This document shows positions 1 to 5,980 of a stretch of 6,699 bases of DNA, one piece after another (within the stretch, counting starts at the first letter, position 1; each line of letters opens with the position of its first letter). This DNA is from Methanothrix sp. (GTDB lineage: Archaea > Halobacteriota > Methanosarcinia > Methanotrichales > Methanotrichaceae). The notes under the pieces are model-generated. The model did not search any database. It had not been told where the DNA came from and saw nothing but the letters and a program-made list of their open reading frames with translations. The translations under genes and the position numbers were made by a program. Location: contig JAQTXY010000113.1 of assembly GCA_028688535.1 (NCBI GenBank), positions 1-6,699 on the forward strand. The letters are read 5' to 3'.

Positions 1-1175
1 GCCTCATCCACAATCCAGTCCAGGTCAGGATGGCAGACCTCCATCTGCTGGCACCTCTCCAGCGCATTGGGCCATATGTCCTGACAGGGTGTATCCAGTG
101 GATAATACTTCGGCCTGGGATTGACTTTGCTGCAAATCCAGGGCTTTGCGATACCGATTTCCACGTAGGCCTGGTCAGAAGAACCGGAGGCGTTGCTGAC
201 AGTAAGGGTGATATTATGCCATCCCAGGCTGAGGTTCTTTTTCTGGAATGATTCATTCCTGCCGATGATACCGTCTCGGCTGGACCGCCATAAATAGCGC
301 AACGGCCCTTTGCCGCAATTAGCGACGGTGGCGGAAAAGAGCACATTCTCGCCTTGCGGGAAAGTGCGCACATCACCTGGTGAGAGAATTTTCGCCATTA
401 GCTGTCCATTTTGCATTTCATAAGATCTGCCGCCACAACCGCAGTCCTTCGGCTCCGCCTGCCCAACCGTGCTATTTAAGTTCGGCTCGAATGGGGCAGA
501 CGTGCCGGATTCTCCGGGACCGGCCGGACCAGGAAGGTATGCAAGGGCGCCAATGGCCAGAGCAATCAATGCCAAACTCCCCAGAGCATAGGCTAAATAG
601 CCCCATCTTCGGCCTCCCTCACCGCAAAGCAGAGGCAAGCAACGGAGATTTCTTGAAAAGGAGAGGGCCAGACCGCTAAAGAGGAAGAGCGGTCCTGAGA
701 CGGACCAGGCCTTCCAGCCATAAGGCAGCAGGGTTATGGCCACCTGGGTGAGAGGAAATCCGAACAGTCCTGCAAAGAGGAGAAGATTGCGAGCCGCATC
801 CTCAGGACGGCGCAAAGCAGCCACCGTGATAGCAGCTACTGCTAAGACTACTACGCAAGCACCCCATTCACGATAAAACCCAAAAACCGCCAAGATAGTG
901 ATGGCATACAGGCCGCCCAGGAGAAGCAGCGCTTGCTTTGCTCGCTTACTGGGCCAGGCCAGGGCAGTAGCTATGATGCCGACCAGCCCTAGCAGAATGA
1001 TGAGAAATCCGCCAGCGGCTTGAGAGAAGACATAATCCAGCTCTCCCGGTCGGCCCAAAGACGGCAACGCAAAGAGAAGAAATATGCAGCCGACTGCGAT
1101 AGCAGCTATGCCTGCGATAAAACCCGGCAGCGACAGGATCTTTTGCGCTCTATTCTTCTCCTCGGCATTGAGCAT
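1..1175 (-). CDS. Seven-TM membrane protein with extracellular PKD/Ig-like domain (3' partial)
   Basis: The frame from the ATG at 1175 to base 1 is open for 391 codons plus two bases, so the gene leaves the window without a stop. The start is supported by GAGGTG at 1185-1180, 4 nt upstream. Residues 1-215 hold about seven hydrophobic segments (roughly 14-38, 53-74, 81-101, 104-120, 130-151, 159-173, 193-214). A Gly/Pro-rich linker and a CGC motif (Cys245, Cys247) follow. Residues about 260-342 read as a PKD/Ig-like beta domain, with YLWRSSRDGIIG, then LSLGWHNITLTVSNASG and a final VEIGI strand. The segment after it is cysteine-rich (Cys348, 364, 375, 381). All five N-x-S/T sequons (Asn234, 307, 314, 321, 328) lie after the last membrane segment, which fits an outward-facing C-terminus. 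The function is unknown. The Cys-rich tail could lead into an enzymatic domain such as a transglutaminase-like fold, but that is a guess because the rest is missing. The structured element at 1286-1536 lies upstream and may be its leader. Confidence 0.85.
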   Translation of the reverse strand, partial: MLNAEEKNRAQKILSLPGFIAGIAAIAVGCIFLLFALPSLGRPGELDYVFSQAAGGFLIILLGLVGIIATALAWPSKRAKQALLLLGGLYAITILAVFGFYREWGACVVVLAVAAITVAALRRPEDAARNLLLFAGLFGFPLTQVAITLLPYGWKAWSVSGPLFLFSGLALSFSRNLRCLPLLCGEGGRRWGYLAYALGSLALIALAIGALAYLPGPAGPGESGTSAPFEPNLNSTVGQAEPKDCGCGGRSYEMQNGQLMAKILSPGDVRTFPQGENVLFSATVANCGKGPLRYLWRSSRDGIIGRNESFQKKNLSLGWHNITLTVSNASGSSDQAYVEIGIAKPWICSKVNPRPKYYPLDTPCQDIWPNALERCQQMEVCHPDLDWIVDE

Positions 1176-1179
1176 TGGG

Positions 1180-1185
1180 CACCTC
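1180..1185 (-). promoter_or_regulatory. Ribosome binding site of the seven-TM protein gene
   Basis: GAGGTG on the minus strand closely matches the archaeal Shine-Dalgarno core GGAGGTG. It lies 4 nt before the ATG at 1175-1173. It fixes the start of a gene that has no stop codon inside the window. Confidence 0.7.
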
Positions 1186-1283
1186 TGGCGCTGCCTGGGA
1201 AGTTAAAACTATGGGCTTCTCTTGCTTGGATGCGCATGATTTCGATAGATATTTGATTAAGGTAGAAAATAATTTGCATCGAT

Positions 1284-1297
1284 CACAAAAATCAAAC
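1284..1297 (-). terminator. T-rich tract after helix 3, possible terminator
   Basis: On the minus strand the 3' arm of helix 3 is followed at once by GTTTGATTTTTGTG. Archaeal termination commonly occurs at short U-rich tracts, so this may end the structured RNA. If it is not efficient, the RNA would read on into the gene at 1175. Confidence 0.3.
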
Positions 1298-1536
1298 TGC
1301 GTGCGGACACCCTAAAGGGGTGGGGTATGCTTCGGGCCGCACGCACGCCCGGTTAGCTGGAGATCAGAAATCATCAAGCTTTCGTTGGCCAGATCCGCTT
1401 AATCAAAACTATCGCAACTCTGTTTTCGGTTCCCAGAGAGTCCTTGTTAATCAATCAAAGAAAATGTGAAAACCGGGCGAGGGTTCACTTCATCCCCAAC
1501 CTAAAGGTAGGAGTATTCGTGACCCTCCGCGCTCCC
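1286..1536 (-). ncRNA. Candidate structured RNA with three abutting 9-bp helices
   Basis: This non-coding stretch contains three long inverted repeats that abut end to end. Helix 1 pairs 1519-1527 with 1479-1488 (GAGGGTCAC with one bulged base). Helix 2 pairs 1471-1479 with 1346-1354 (CGCCCGGTT, perfect). Helix 3 pairs 1337-1345 with 1298-1306 (TGCGTGCGG, perfect). Helices 1 and 2 share base 1479, so one pair must give way. Helix 1 encloses a small hairpin at about 1496-1508. Helix 3 encloses a 5-bp hairpin (1308-1312 with 1318-1322). Helix 2 encloses about 116 nt that could branch, including a weak stem around CTCTG/CAGAG. The minus strand is preferred because TTTTATAA at 1554-1547 would place a start near 1523-1527, at the 5' arm of helix 1, and a T-rich tract follows helix 3. 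I see no convincing open reading frame. It could be a free small RNA or a 5' leader of the gene at 1175. It does not look like RNase P RNA, SRP RNA, 5S rRNA, tRNA or a riboswitch class I know. The ends are approximate. Confidence 0.45.
1308..1322 (-). repeat. 5-bp hairpin nested in helix 3
   Basis: CACCC at 1308-1312 and GGGTG at 1318-1322 form a perfect 5-bp stem with a 5-nt loop. It sits inside the 9-bp helix 1298-1306/1337-1345, with 14 unpaired bases on one side. Its tip carries CCTAAAGG on the plus strand, which recurs at 1500-1507. Confidence 0.5.
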
Positions 1537-1540
1537 GATG

Positions 1541-1556
1541 TAATAATTATAAAACA
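1541..1556 (-). promoter_or_regulatory. TATA-like promoter element upstream of the structured RNA
   Basis: The minus strand reads TTTTATAATTATTA in a very AT-rich setting. This resembles an archaeal box A. Its centre near 1550 is about 25 bases from 1525, where the 5' arm of helix 1 begins. The surrounding AT-richness (1541-1590) makes chance matches likely, so the spacing is the main support. Confidence 0.4.
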
Positions 1557-1594
1557 TTAAGAAAATAATATAATCTTAGATAACGATATTTTTC

Positions 1595-1610
1595 AAGGAA
1601 ATGTTTCCTT
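1595..1610. repeat. 16-bp palindrome AAGGAAATGTTTCCTT
   Basis: AAGGAAA and TTTCCTT flank a 2-bp centre as a perfect 7-bp inverted repeat. It lies between the transposase remnant and the promoter-like element of the structured RNA. It could be an operator for a dimeric regulator or part of the old transposon end. The 2-nt loop is too small for a stable RNA hairpin unless the stem is shortened. The rest of 1556-1636 is AT-rich, and I see nothing else in it. Confidence 0.4.
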
Positions 1611-1636
1611 CTATCCCACATCCCGCATGTCACCCT

Positions 1637-2122
1637 TCAGACATAGTATTTTTCGCATTCATGACCTAGCAACTTTATTATTTTAATTTGTTCATCATTT
1701 AGATTAATAACCTCTCGCTGAATGGCACCCTTGAATTCAAAGATGGCCTCGTTGATATTCCTGAATTTCTGGAATATCCATTTTAATGTTGGACGCGCTG
1801 TGGGCTTTCCGAGCTGATTCAACACGGTTTCGCTATATTCCTTCAAATTTTGAAGAATGAAATGAGGATTTTCCGATAGCCATCTTTCAGCTGCCTTTCT
1901 AGCATCGGCTTCGCACGCGAAGATCACTCTTCCCAGTTTTTTGAGAGATTTTTTTTGTTTCAGTGAATTCTTTATCAATCTTTTTATCAAAGGTCTTCGC
2001 TTTACTGGCATGCATTTCTCTGGAATCGATTACAGCCCACTTTTGATCGATTCCAGATATGCTGGGGTGGTCTCTTCATTCTTTTGCCGGCCCTTATGAA
2101 TTGCACACATTCCCAGCAATTC
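1637..2122 (-). pseudogene. Broken IS1634-type transposase, C-terminal remnant
   Basis: The longest open piece (2011-1637, 124 codons) is recognisable by FACEADARKAAERW, then GKPTARPTLKWIF, and a terminal INLNDEQIKIIKLLGHECEKYYV-like ending. This is the C-terminal layout I know from IS1634-type DDE transposases of methanogens. Upstream, matching text is split between frames: the same frame at 2122-2045 reads LLGMCAIHKGRQKNEETTP then AYLESI and hits a TAA at 2032-2030. A second frame from 2048 reads DQKWAVIDSREMHASKAKTF and continues to about 1950. There an A8 run (about 1949-1956) returns it to the first frame. A TAA at 2125-2123 closes it upstream. The catalytic N-terminal two thirds is absent, so the element is dead. 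The ATG at 2011 is accidental. The family assignment is from remembered motifs, not a search. Confidence 0.72.
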
Positions 2123-2146
2123 TTAGTCCTAATATCAGCAGGGACT

Positions 2147-3403
2147 TCACTTCACCTTGATCGTCTTTTCCGCAATATTGCTCAATACATTAGATGCATT
2201 ATCTTCAACCTTGACTATGGCAATATACTCACCCATACCTGCATTCGATTGCAATAATTTGAGATTGTAATGGGAAGACGGCGTGCCTGAGAGCACTATC
2301 GGCCCGACTATCTCCGATGCCTGCTCATCTTGTCTGGCAGGTACCTTTGTATTGATAAAGCCGATCTTGCTCTTATCATTGATTATGGTAATATTATTCT
2401 TAGCGAACTTCTGGTAATCTGTGCCCGGCACTGTGATATTCAGGATATCCTGCGAGAGGTAATGAGACCGTCCATACGAATCAATCAATGCATTAAGAAG
2501 CCCATCCTCTCCGAAATAAGCCTCTGCACTGAAGTTCGCTCTTTCATTCAGCTCAATGATACAGGGGGCAGAATAGGCTAGCAGACTGCTCAAATTCGCC
2601 ATGACTCCCAGGTTATTGATTGCATATATCAAACCCTTATCCTGGCCGTCTGCCGAAATCCTAAACATGGCTCCAGGCCAGGAGAACTCCGCTTCAGTGC
2701 TGCTCCCCGTCATCTCCAATGCCTGTGCCCAGACGATCTCTCTGGTCTTGTTGTCTACAATGTACTCTGTAGCGCTCTTAAGATTGCCATCCGGATCTGT
2801 GGCCATTGCCTTTATCTTCGAAGGGCTCTTATCGCTAGCCGTATCAGATATAACTGCAATGGTAAGCTTGGGCTCTGGGGAGTGTCCAATAGCCTGAATC
2901 ATCCAATTGGTCTGGTTCTGGGTACTATTTTGCATGCTCCAATTCAATATTCTGTTGGGATTTCTGGAGACTAGAACAGATCTGCCTGATGAAGGGGACT
3001 TGTCAACTCCCTGCCATACCCCGGCGAACTCGAAGAAGGCGATGAGAAAATTGCCGGATACCTTGACATCAGGCAGGTCAACTATTGACCAGTTCAGGTT
3101 ATCTCCGAAATATGAACTGGCTTTATCGGTAACCCTATACAGAAGAGATAGGTTTTGGTCCCAAACCTCAATCACAAATATCTCGGATGGGGACGGCATA
3201 ACCTGCTTTCCTAAAATGGCCACCTGGGATAGACTCCAATTATCGGTTGGGGCGGTGAAGATCACGCCATGTCCCCTTTGGCCATCGATCCAGGCAGCAT
3301 CTTCTATACTGCCGTCATCATAAGTCAGGCTCACCATTCTCGCGCTGACGCAATTTATGGTAAATAGTATGGCAATTGCCACCATTATGCAAGTCTTGCT
3401 CAT
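2147..3403 (-). CDS. Secreted sequon-rich surface protein, function unknown
   Basis: The reading frame is open from a TTG at 3424, with ATGs at 3421, 3418, 3412 and 3403. I prefer 3403 because GAGG at 3416-3413 lies 9 nt before it. The product is then 418 aa. Residues 1-21 form a signal peptide (one Lys, a hydrophobic core, ending CVSA). There is no later membrane segment or obvious anchor. Twelve N-x-S/T sequons are spread along the chain (for example NWS three times, NST, NQT, NFS, NIT twice), as expected of an exported archaeal glycoprotein. Residues about 22-175 start with LTYDDGS and look all-beta. Residues about 180-280 contain ATDPDGN and look Ig-like. The C-terminal 100 residues also look beta-rich and end EYIAIVKVEDNAS. 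I do not recognise a family. The gene follows the NfeD protease gene by 34 nt, so the two may be co-transcribed. The transposase remnant lies downstream. Confidence 0.8.
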   Translation of the reverse strand: MSKTCIMVAIAILFTINCVSARMVSLTYDDGSIEDAAWIDGQRGHGVIFTAPTDNWSLSQVAILGKQVMPSPSEIFVIEVWDQNLSLLYRVTDKASSYFGDNLNWSIVDLPDVKVSGNFLIAFFEFAGVWQGVDKSPSSGRSVLVSRNPNRILNWSMQNSTQNQTNWMIQAIGHSPEPKLTIAVISDTASDKSPSKIKAMATDPDGNLKSATEYIVDNKTREIVWAQALEMTGSSTEAEFSWPGAMFRISADGQDKGLIYAINNLGVMANLSSLLAYSAPCIIELNERANFSAEAYFGEDGLLNALIDSYGRSHYLSQDILNITVPGTDYQKFAKNNITIINDKSKIGFINTKVPARQDEQASEIVGPIVLSGTPSSHYNLKLLQSNAGMGEYIAIVKVEDNASNVLSNIAEKTIKVK

Positions 3404-3412
3404 CAATTTCAT

Positions 3413-3416
3413 CCTC
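3413..3416 (-). promoter_or_regulatory. Shine-Dalgarno motif deciding the start of the secreted protein
   Basis: GAGG lies 9 nt before the ATG at 3403-3401. The upstream candidates (TTG 3424, ATG 3421, 3418, 3412) have no comparable motif at a workable distance. Starts at 3412 or 3421 would add basic residues to the signal peptide, so they are not excluded. Confidence 0.4.
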
Positions 3417-3437
3417 ATCATCAATGATGATTGCGAT

Positions 3438-4802
3438 TTATTTAAGGGATCTTTGTGGTTTCACCAATAATTTGGCACCTTCCTTGCCGGTGATTACCAC
3501 CATCTCACCTTTCTCTACCGCATCTTCAGCTTCTGCCACCCAGTACTCTCCTTGAAAGAGCACATAGCCTTGCGGGTCCAGTCTGTCAATGGCTACTGCA
3601 GCTTCTCCAATAATATGACCTAACATCGGCGGAGCAAACCGGGCCCTTGCTACCTTGTAAATGGCAAAGCCCAGGAATACGCCCAAAATCAGCGAGGGCA
3701 GGATGATGGCCAGGGCCATAGACCTCTGGTAGCTTCCTGGCACATACCACTGGGGAAAGCTGGTGGGGATAAGAAGGATGCTGCCTACGATCACGCATAT
3801 CAGCCCGGCTATCGCCAACAATCCAAATGAATGGCTGTGCAGCTCTGCCAGGATCAGGCCCAGGCCCAGCAGCAGCAGAAAAATAGCACCTGCATTTACA
3901 CTATAGCCCATTCCTATCAACCCTAAAGCCAGGGCCGCCACTCCCAAGGCTTCTGACCCAATACCGGGGCTGGACAGGCCGAAAATAAGGGCATAAAGGC
4001 CCACCAGCATGAGCAGCCCGGCCAGCGTCGGATCGGAGAGTAGCCTTAAGAGCTGCAAGTTTATAGGCGGGGAAAAGTGCTGCACGGCGACGGCTGCGGT
4101 GAGCAGGGTGGTATTCTTGACCTGACTGCCGTTGATCTGATTAGCCAGGATCTCTGGAGAAGGCGCGATATATTCAATCACACCATAATTCCTGGCCTCA
4201 TCAGCATTGAGATTAAGATTGGAGACGACAAACTCTTTGGCAGCGGTCGTGTTTCGTCCGTGAGCTCTTGCTTTCACCTCGATCAGGGCCACGATGGCAT
4301 TGGTGGTCTTGCTGTCGTTGATGGGCTCGGCTTCCCCCAACCCCGAGAGCCGTACCGGCTGGGCTGAGCCAATAATGCAATGTGGCGCCATTGCCGCCAC
4401 ATCGGAGCTTATCAGGATGAGCGTTCCTGCCGACCAGGCCGCAGCACCCGCAGGATAGACGTAAGCTATCACGGGCATCCTTGTCTCTTCTATCTGCCCG
4501 AGTATTTCATAGGTCTCGGTCAGGCCGCCTCCCGGTGTATCCAATAGAAGCATAACCGCCTGAAAGCCGCCTGCCTCTGCTTCCTGCAAGGCGGCAGCAA
4601 CGATATCATCGCTGGCCGGTGTGATAGGGCCCTGCAGCTCTACAGCCAAAACCGGTCCGGGAACGGCAGAGACTATGGGAAGCGCCGGCAATAACAGTAG
4701 CAAGAGCGATATGAGACAACAGGTGGATACCCTCTGCGTCCTGGGAGGAGATGGCCGGCCCGTTCTCCTCACAAATTCCGAGCAGGACCGGATATTCTCC
4801 AT
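3438..4802 (-). CDS. NfeD/ClpP-class membrane serine protease (PH1510-like)
   Basis: 454 aa. Residues 1-25 are a long basic, Pro-rich n-region and 26-46 a hydrophobic signal segment ending IVSA. Residues about 50-215 are a ClpP/crotonase-fold protease domain. It contains LLLDTPGG (85-92), the nucleophile motif AAWSAG (Ser124), MAPHCIIGSAQP (138-149) and Lys165 in NDSKTTN. The Ser-Lys spacing is 41, the same as Ser97/Lys138 of Pyrococcus horikoshii PH1510, so the catalytic dyad appears intact. About five membrane segments follow (258-278, 280-300, 303-320, 325-347, 362-384). A C-terminal NfeD OB-fold domain (about 393-450) contains GYVLFQGEYWVA. In the family the protease acts outside the cytoplasmic membrane and cleaves the hydrophobic C-terminal part of the partner stomatin. 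The start is the ATG at 4802, preceded by AAAGGAAAGA. It is the only Met before residue 84 and follows the stomatin TGA in frame after three codons. Confidence 0.93.
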   Translation of the reverse strand: MENIRSCSEFVRRTGRPSPPRTQRVSTCCLISLLLLLLPALPIVSAVPGPVLAVELQGPITPASDDIVAAALQEAEAGGFQAVMLLLDTPGGGLTETYEILGQIEETRMPVIAYVYPAGAAAWSAGTLILISSDVAAMAPHCIIGSAQPVRLSGLGEAEPINDSKTTNAIVALIEVKARAHGRNTTAAKEFVVSNLNLNADEARNYGVIEYIAPSPEILANQINGSQVKNTTLLTAAVAVQHFSPPINLQLLRLLSDPTLAGLLMLVGLYALIFGLSSPGIGSEALGVAALALGLIGMGYSVNAGAIFLLLLGLGLILAELHSHSFGLLAIAGLICVIVGSILLIPTSFPQWYVPGSYQRSMALAIILPSLILGVFLGFAIYKVARARFAPPMLGHIIGEAAVAIDRLDPQGYVLFQGEYWVAEAEDAVEKGEMVVITGKEGAKLLVKPQRSLK

Positions 4803-4811
4803 TCTTTCCTT

Positions 4812-5669
4812 TCATCTCCTGGTTCTTACGGTTTCACTCTTAGCTTCTATCAAGGCATCTTTCTTAACCTCATCTTTTCGGGCCGTCTCTCTATCGGAAA
4901 GCTCCCTGTTCAAGGCTGCTGTCAGGCCTGCCATAGAGCCCGTAGCGGCATCGCCACTGGGTGTGACCACAATGAGGGTCTTCTCCCTGGCGATATCGAC
5001 CAATGTCTGCAGCTCTCGCAGCTTGAGGGCAGCAGGCACTTCTTCATAAAGCCGGGCGGCATCGGTCATGGTCTTGGAGGCCTGGAATTCGCCGTCTGCC
5101 AGGATTATGCGCGACCTCTTTTCTCTTTCCGATTCAGCTTGCTTGGCAATCGCTCTTCTCATGGACTCGGGCAGAGAGACATCTCTTAGCGTGACTGCAG
5201 TGACTTTGATTCCCCAGGGATCTGTATGCTGGTCCAGTATAGCCTGCAGTTTCTTGTTCAATTCGTCGCGCTTGGAGAGCAGATCGTCCAGTTCAATCTG
5301 TCCCAGAACGTCTCGCAAGGTAGTCTGTGCCAACAAGGAGGTTGCGAGCTTGTAATTTTCCACCTGGATGATGGCCAGAGACGGATCCACAACCCGATAG
5401 TAGATGACGGCATCCACTTCAACGCTCACATTGTCCTTGGTAATGACCACCTGCTTGGCCACATCGATGGTAAAGACCCTCAGGTCAAGCAGCATGACAC
5501 GATCGATGATAGGAATAATGAAGAATATGCCTGGACCCTTCACTCCGGAAAAGCGCCCCAGACGAAATATGACCACTCGTTCATACTCACGGACTATCTT
5601 TATAGCCTGGGATAAGATAATAAACGCCACCAGCAGTGCTATAAGAGTAGATGAAGCAAATTCGGCCAA
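4812..5669 (-). CDS. Stomatin/prohibitin-family (SPFH) membrane protein
   Basis: 285 aa, normal length for an archaeal stomatin. One N-terminal membrane segment (about 8-25) is followed by the SPFH/PHB domain (about 25-180). Typical family text includes YERVVIFRLGRF (29-40), the GPGIFFIIPIID stretch (45-56), DLRVFTID (62-69), VDAVIYYRV (85-93) and DPWGIKVTAVTLRDVSLPE (150-168). A charged helical region (about 170-232) suits coiled-coil oligomerisation. A short hydrophobic patch, TLIVVTP (231-237), lies where the PH1510 protease cuts the Pyrococcus stomatin PH1511. The start is a TTG at 5669, with GGTG 5 nt upstream. An in-frame TAA at 5687-5685 leaves little room for another start (only ATT at 5681). 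The stop TGA (4814-4812) is followed by the protease gene 9 nt later, so the two form an operon. Stomatins scaffold membrane microdomains. The likely role here is membrane quality control with the protease. Confidence 0.93.
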   Translation of the reverse strand: MAEFASSTLIALLVAFIILSQAIKIVREYERVVIFRLGRFSGVKGPGIFFIIPIIDRVMLLDLRVFTIDVAKQVVITKDNVSVEVDAVIYYRVVDPSLAIIQVENYKLATSLLAQTTLRDVLGQIELDDLLSKRDELNKKLQAILDQHTDPWGIKVTAVTLRDVSLPESMRRAIAKQAESEREKRSRIILADGEFQASKTMTDAARLYEEVPAALKLRELQTLVDIAREKTLIVVTPSGDAATGSMAGLTAALNRELSDRETARKDEVKKDALIEAKSETVRTRR

Positions 5670-5701
5670 ATAAACACCAATATATTAATTGTGCTCTTGT
5701 C

Positions 5702-5709
5702 TTAAATAA
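5702..5709 (-). promoter_or_regulatory. Possible TATA box of the stomatin-NfeD operon
   Basis: TTATTTAA on the minus strand is the best-placed box-A-like sequence. It would put transcription start near 5679, giving a leader of about 10 nt before the TTG. The closer TTAATATA (5688-5681) would start transcription inside the gene, so it is less likely. Confidence 0.3.
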
Positions 5710-5738
5710 GTACCCAGTCACAGAATCATATAATCTAA

Positions 5739-5789
5739 GAAAATAGTAAAGTTTTGGTCCAAGAATAAGACCCGGGAAAAACCTGGGGT
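5739..5789 (-). terminator. Possible terminator of the ribosomal protein operon
   Basis: Just after the rps27ae TAG, GACCC (5789-5785) can pair with GGGTC about 12 nt further on, with a TTTTT in the loop. A T-rich stretch ending CTATTTTCTTAG (to 5739) follows. The stem is only 5 bp. The T-tracts are the stronger argument in an archaeon. Confidence 0.35.
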
Positions 5790-5975
5790 CTATTTCTTGA
5801 ACTCGGTGTAACCGCACTTGCCGCAGCTTTGCCGATCGACGTGGCTGGCCAGGAATACGCCGTTTCCGCACCTGGGACAGACGGCTCTCTTGGACTTGAT
5901 GGTGTCTCCGGACACTTCGTAGAATCTGGAGGGGCCCATAACCGCGCCCTTCTTGGCACCCTTTTTGGCAGCCAT
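5790..5975 (-). CDS. rps27ae: 30S ribosomal protein S27ae
   Basis: 61 aa, near the usual 50-60 aa of archaeal S27ae. A Lys/Ala/Gly-rich N-terminus (residues 1-12) is followed by SRFYEVSGD and a four-cysteine zinc ribbon: Cys33-x2-Cys36 and Cys51-x2-Cys54, ending CGYTEFKK. This is a small-subunit protein. The start ATG at 5975 has GGAGG at 5990-5986, 10 nt upstream and inside the end of rps24e. Met13 is a less likely alternative. The gap to rps24e is 5 nt, so the pair is co-transcribed. Confidence 0.95.
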   Translation of the reverse strand: MAAKKGAKKGAVMGPSRFYEVSGDTIKSKRAVCPRCGNGVFLASHVDRQSCGKCGYTEFKK

Positions 5976-5980
5976 CTAGC

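Noticed and set aside
30..1256. Plus-strand frames of 73-99 codons in the first 1.2 kb
   Set aside because: They lie opposite a 391-codon open minus-strand frame with membrane segments and a good ribosome binding site.
1366..1384. TGATGA and CTGA close together on the minus strand, as in C/D box RNAs
   Set aside because: They are only 3 nt apart and in the wrong order for a C/D guide RNA, leaving no guide segment.
1286..1536. Known archaeal RNAs (RNase P, SRP, 5S, tRNA) for the structured element
   Set aside because: None of their conserved cores that I know can be found, and no T-loop or cloverleaf fits.
2330..3323. Several plus-strand open frames over the secreted protein gene
   Set aside because: They are antisense shadows. 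The minus-strand frame has a signal peptide, sequons and a Shine-Dalgarno motif, and they have none of these.
4606..4815. 69-codon frame starting with an ATG that overlaps the stomatin stop (ATGA)
   Set aside because: It lies wholly over the NfeD protease gene in another frame, its product resembles nothing, and the AGGAG before it has no spacer.
5587..5871. 94-codon minus-strand frame across the end of rps27ae and the start of the stomatin gene
   Set aside because: It overlaps two confident genes in a different frame, and its product has a random, low-meaning composition.
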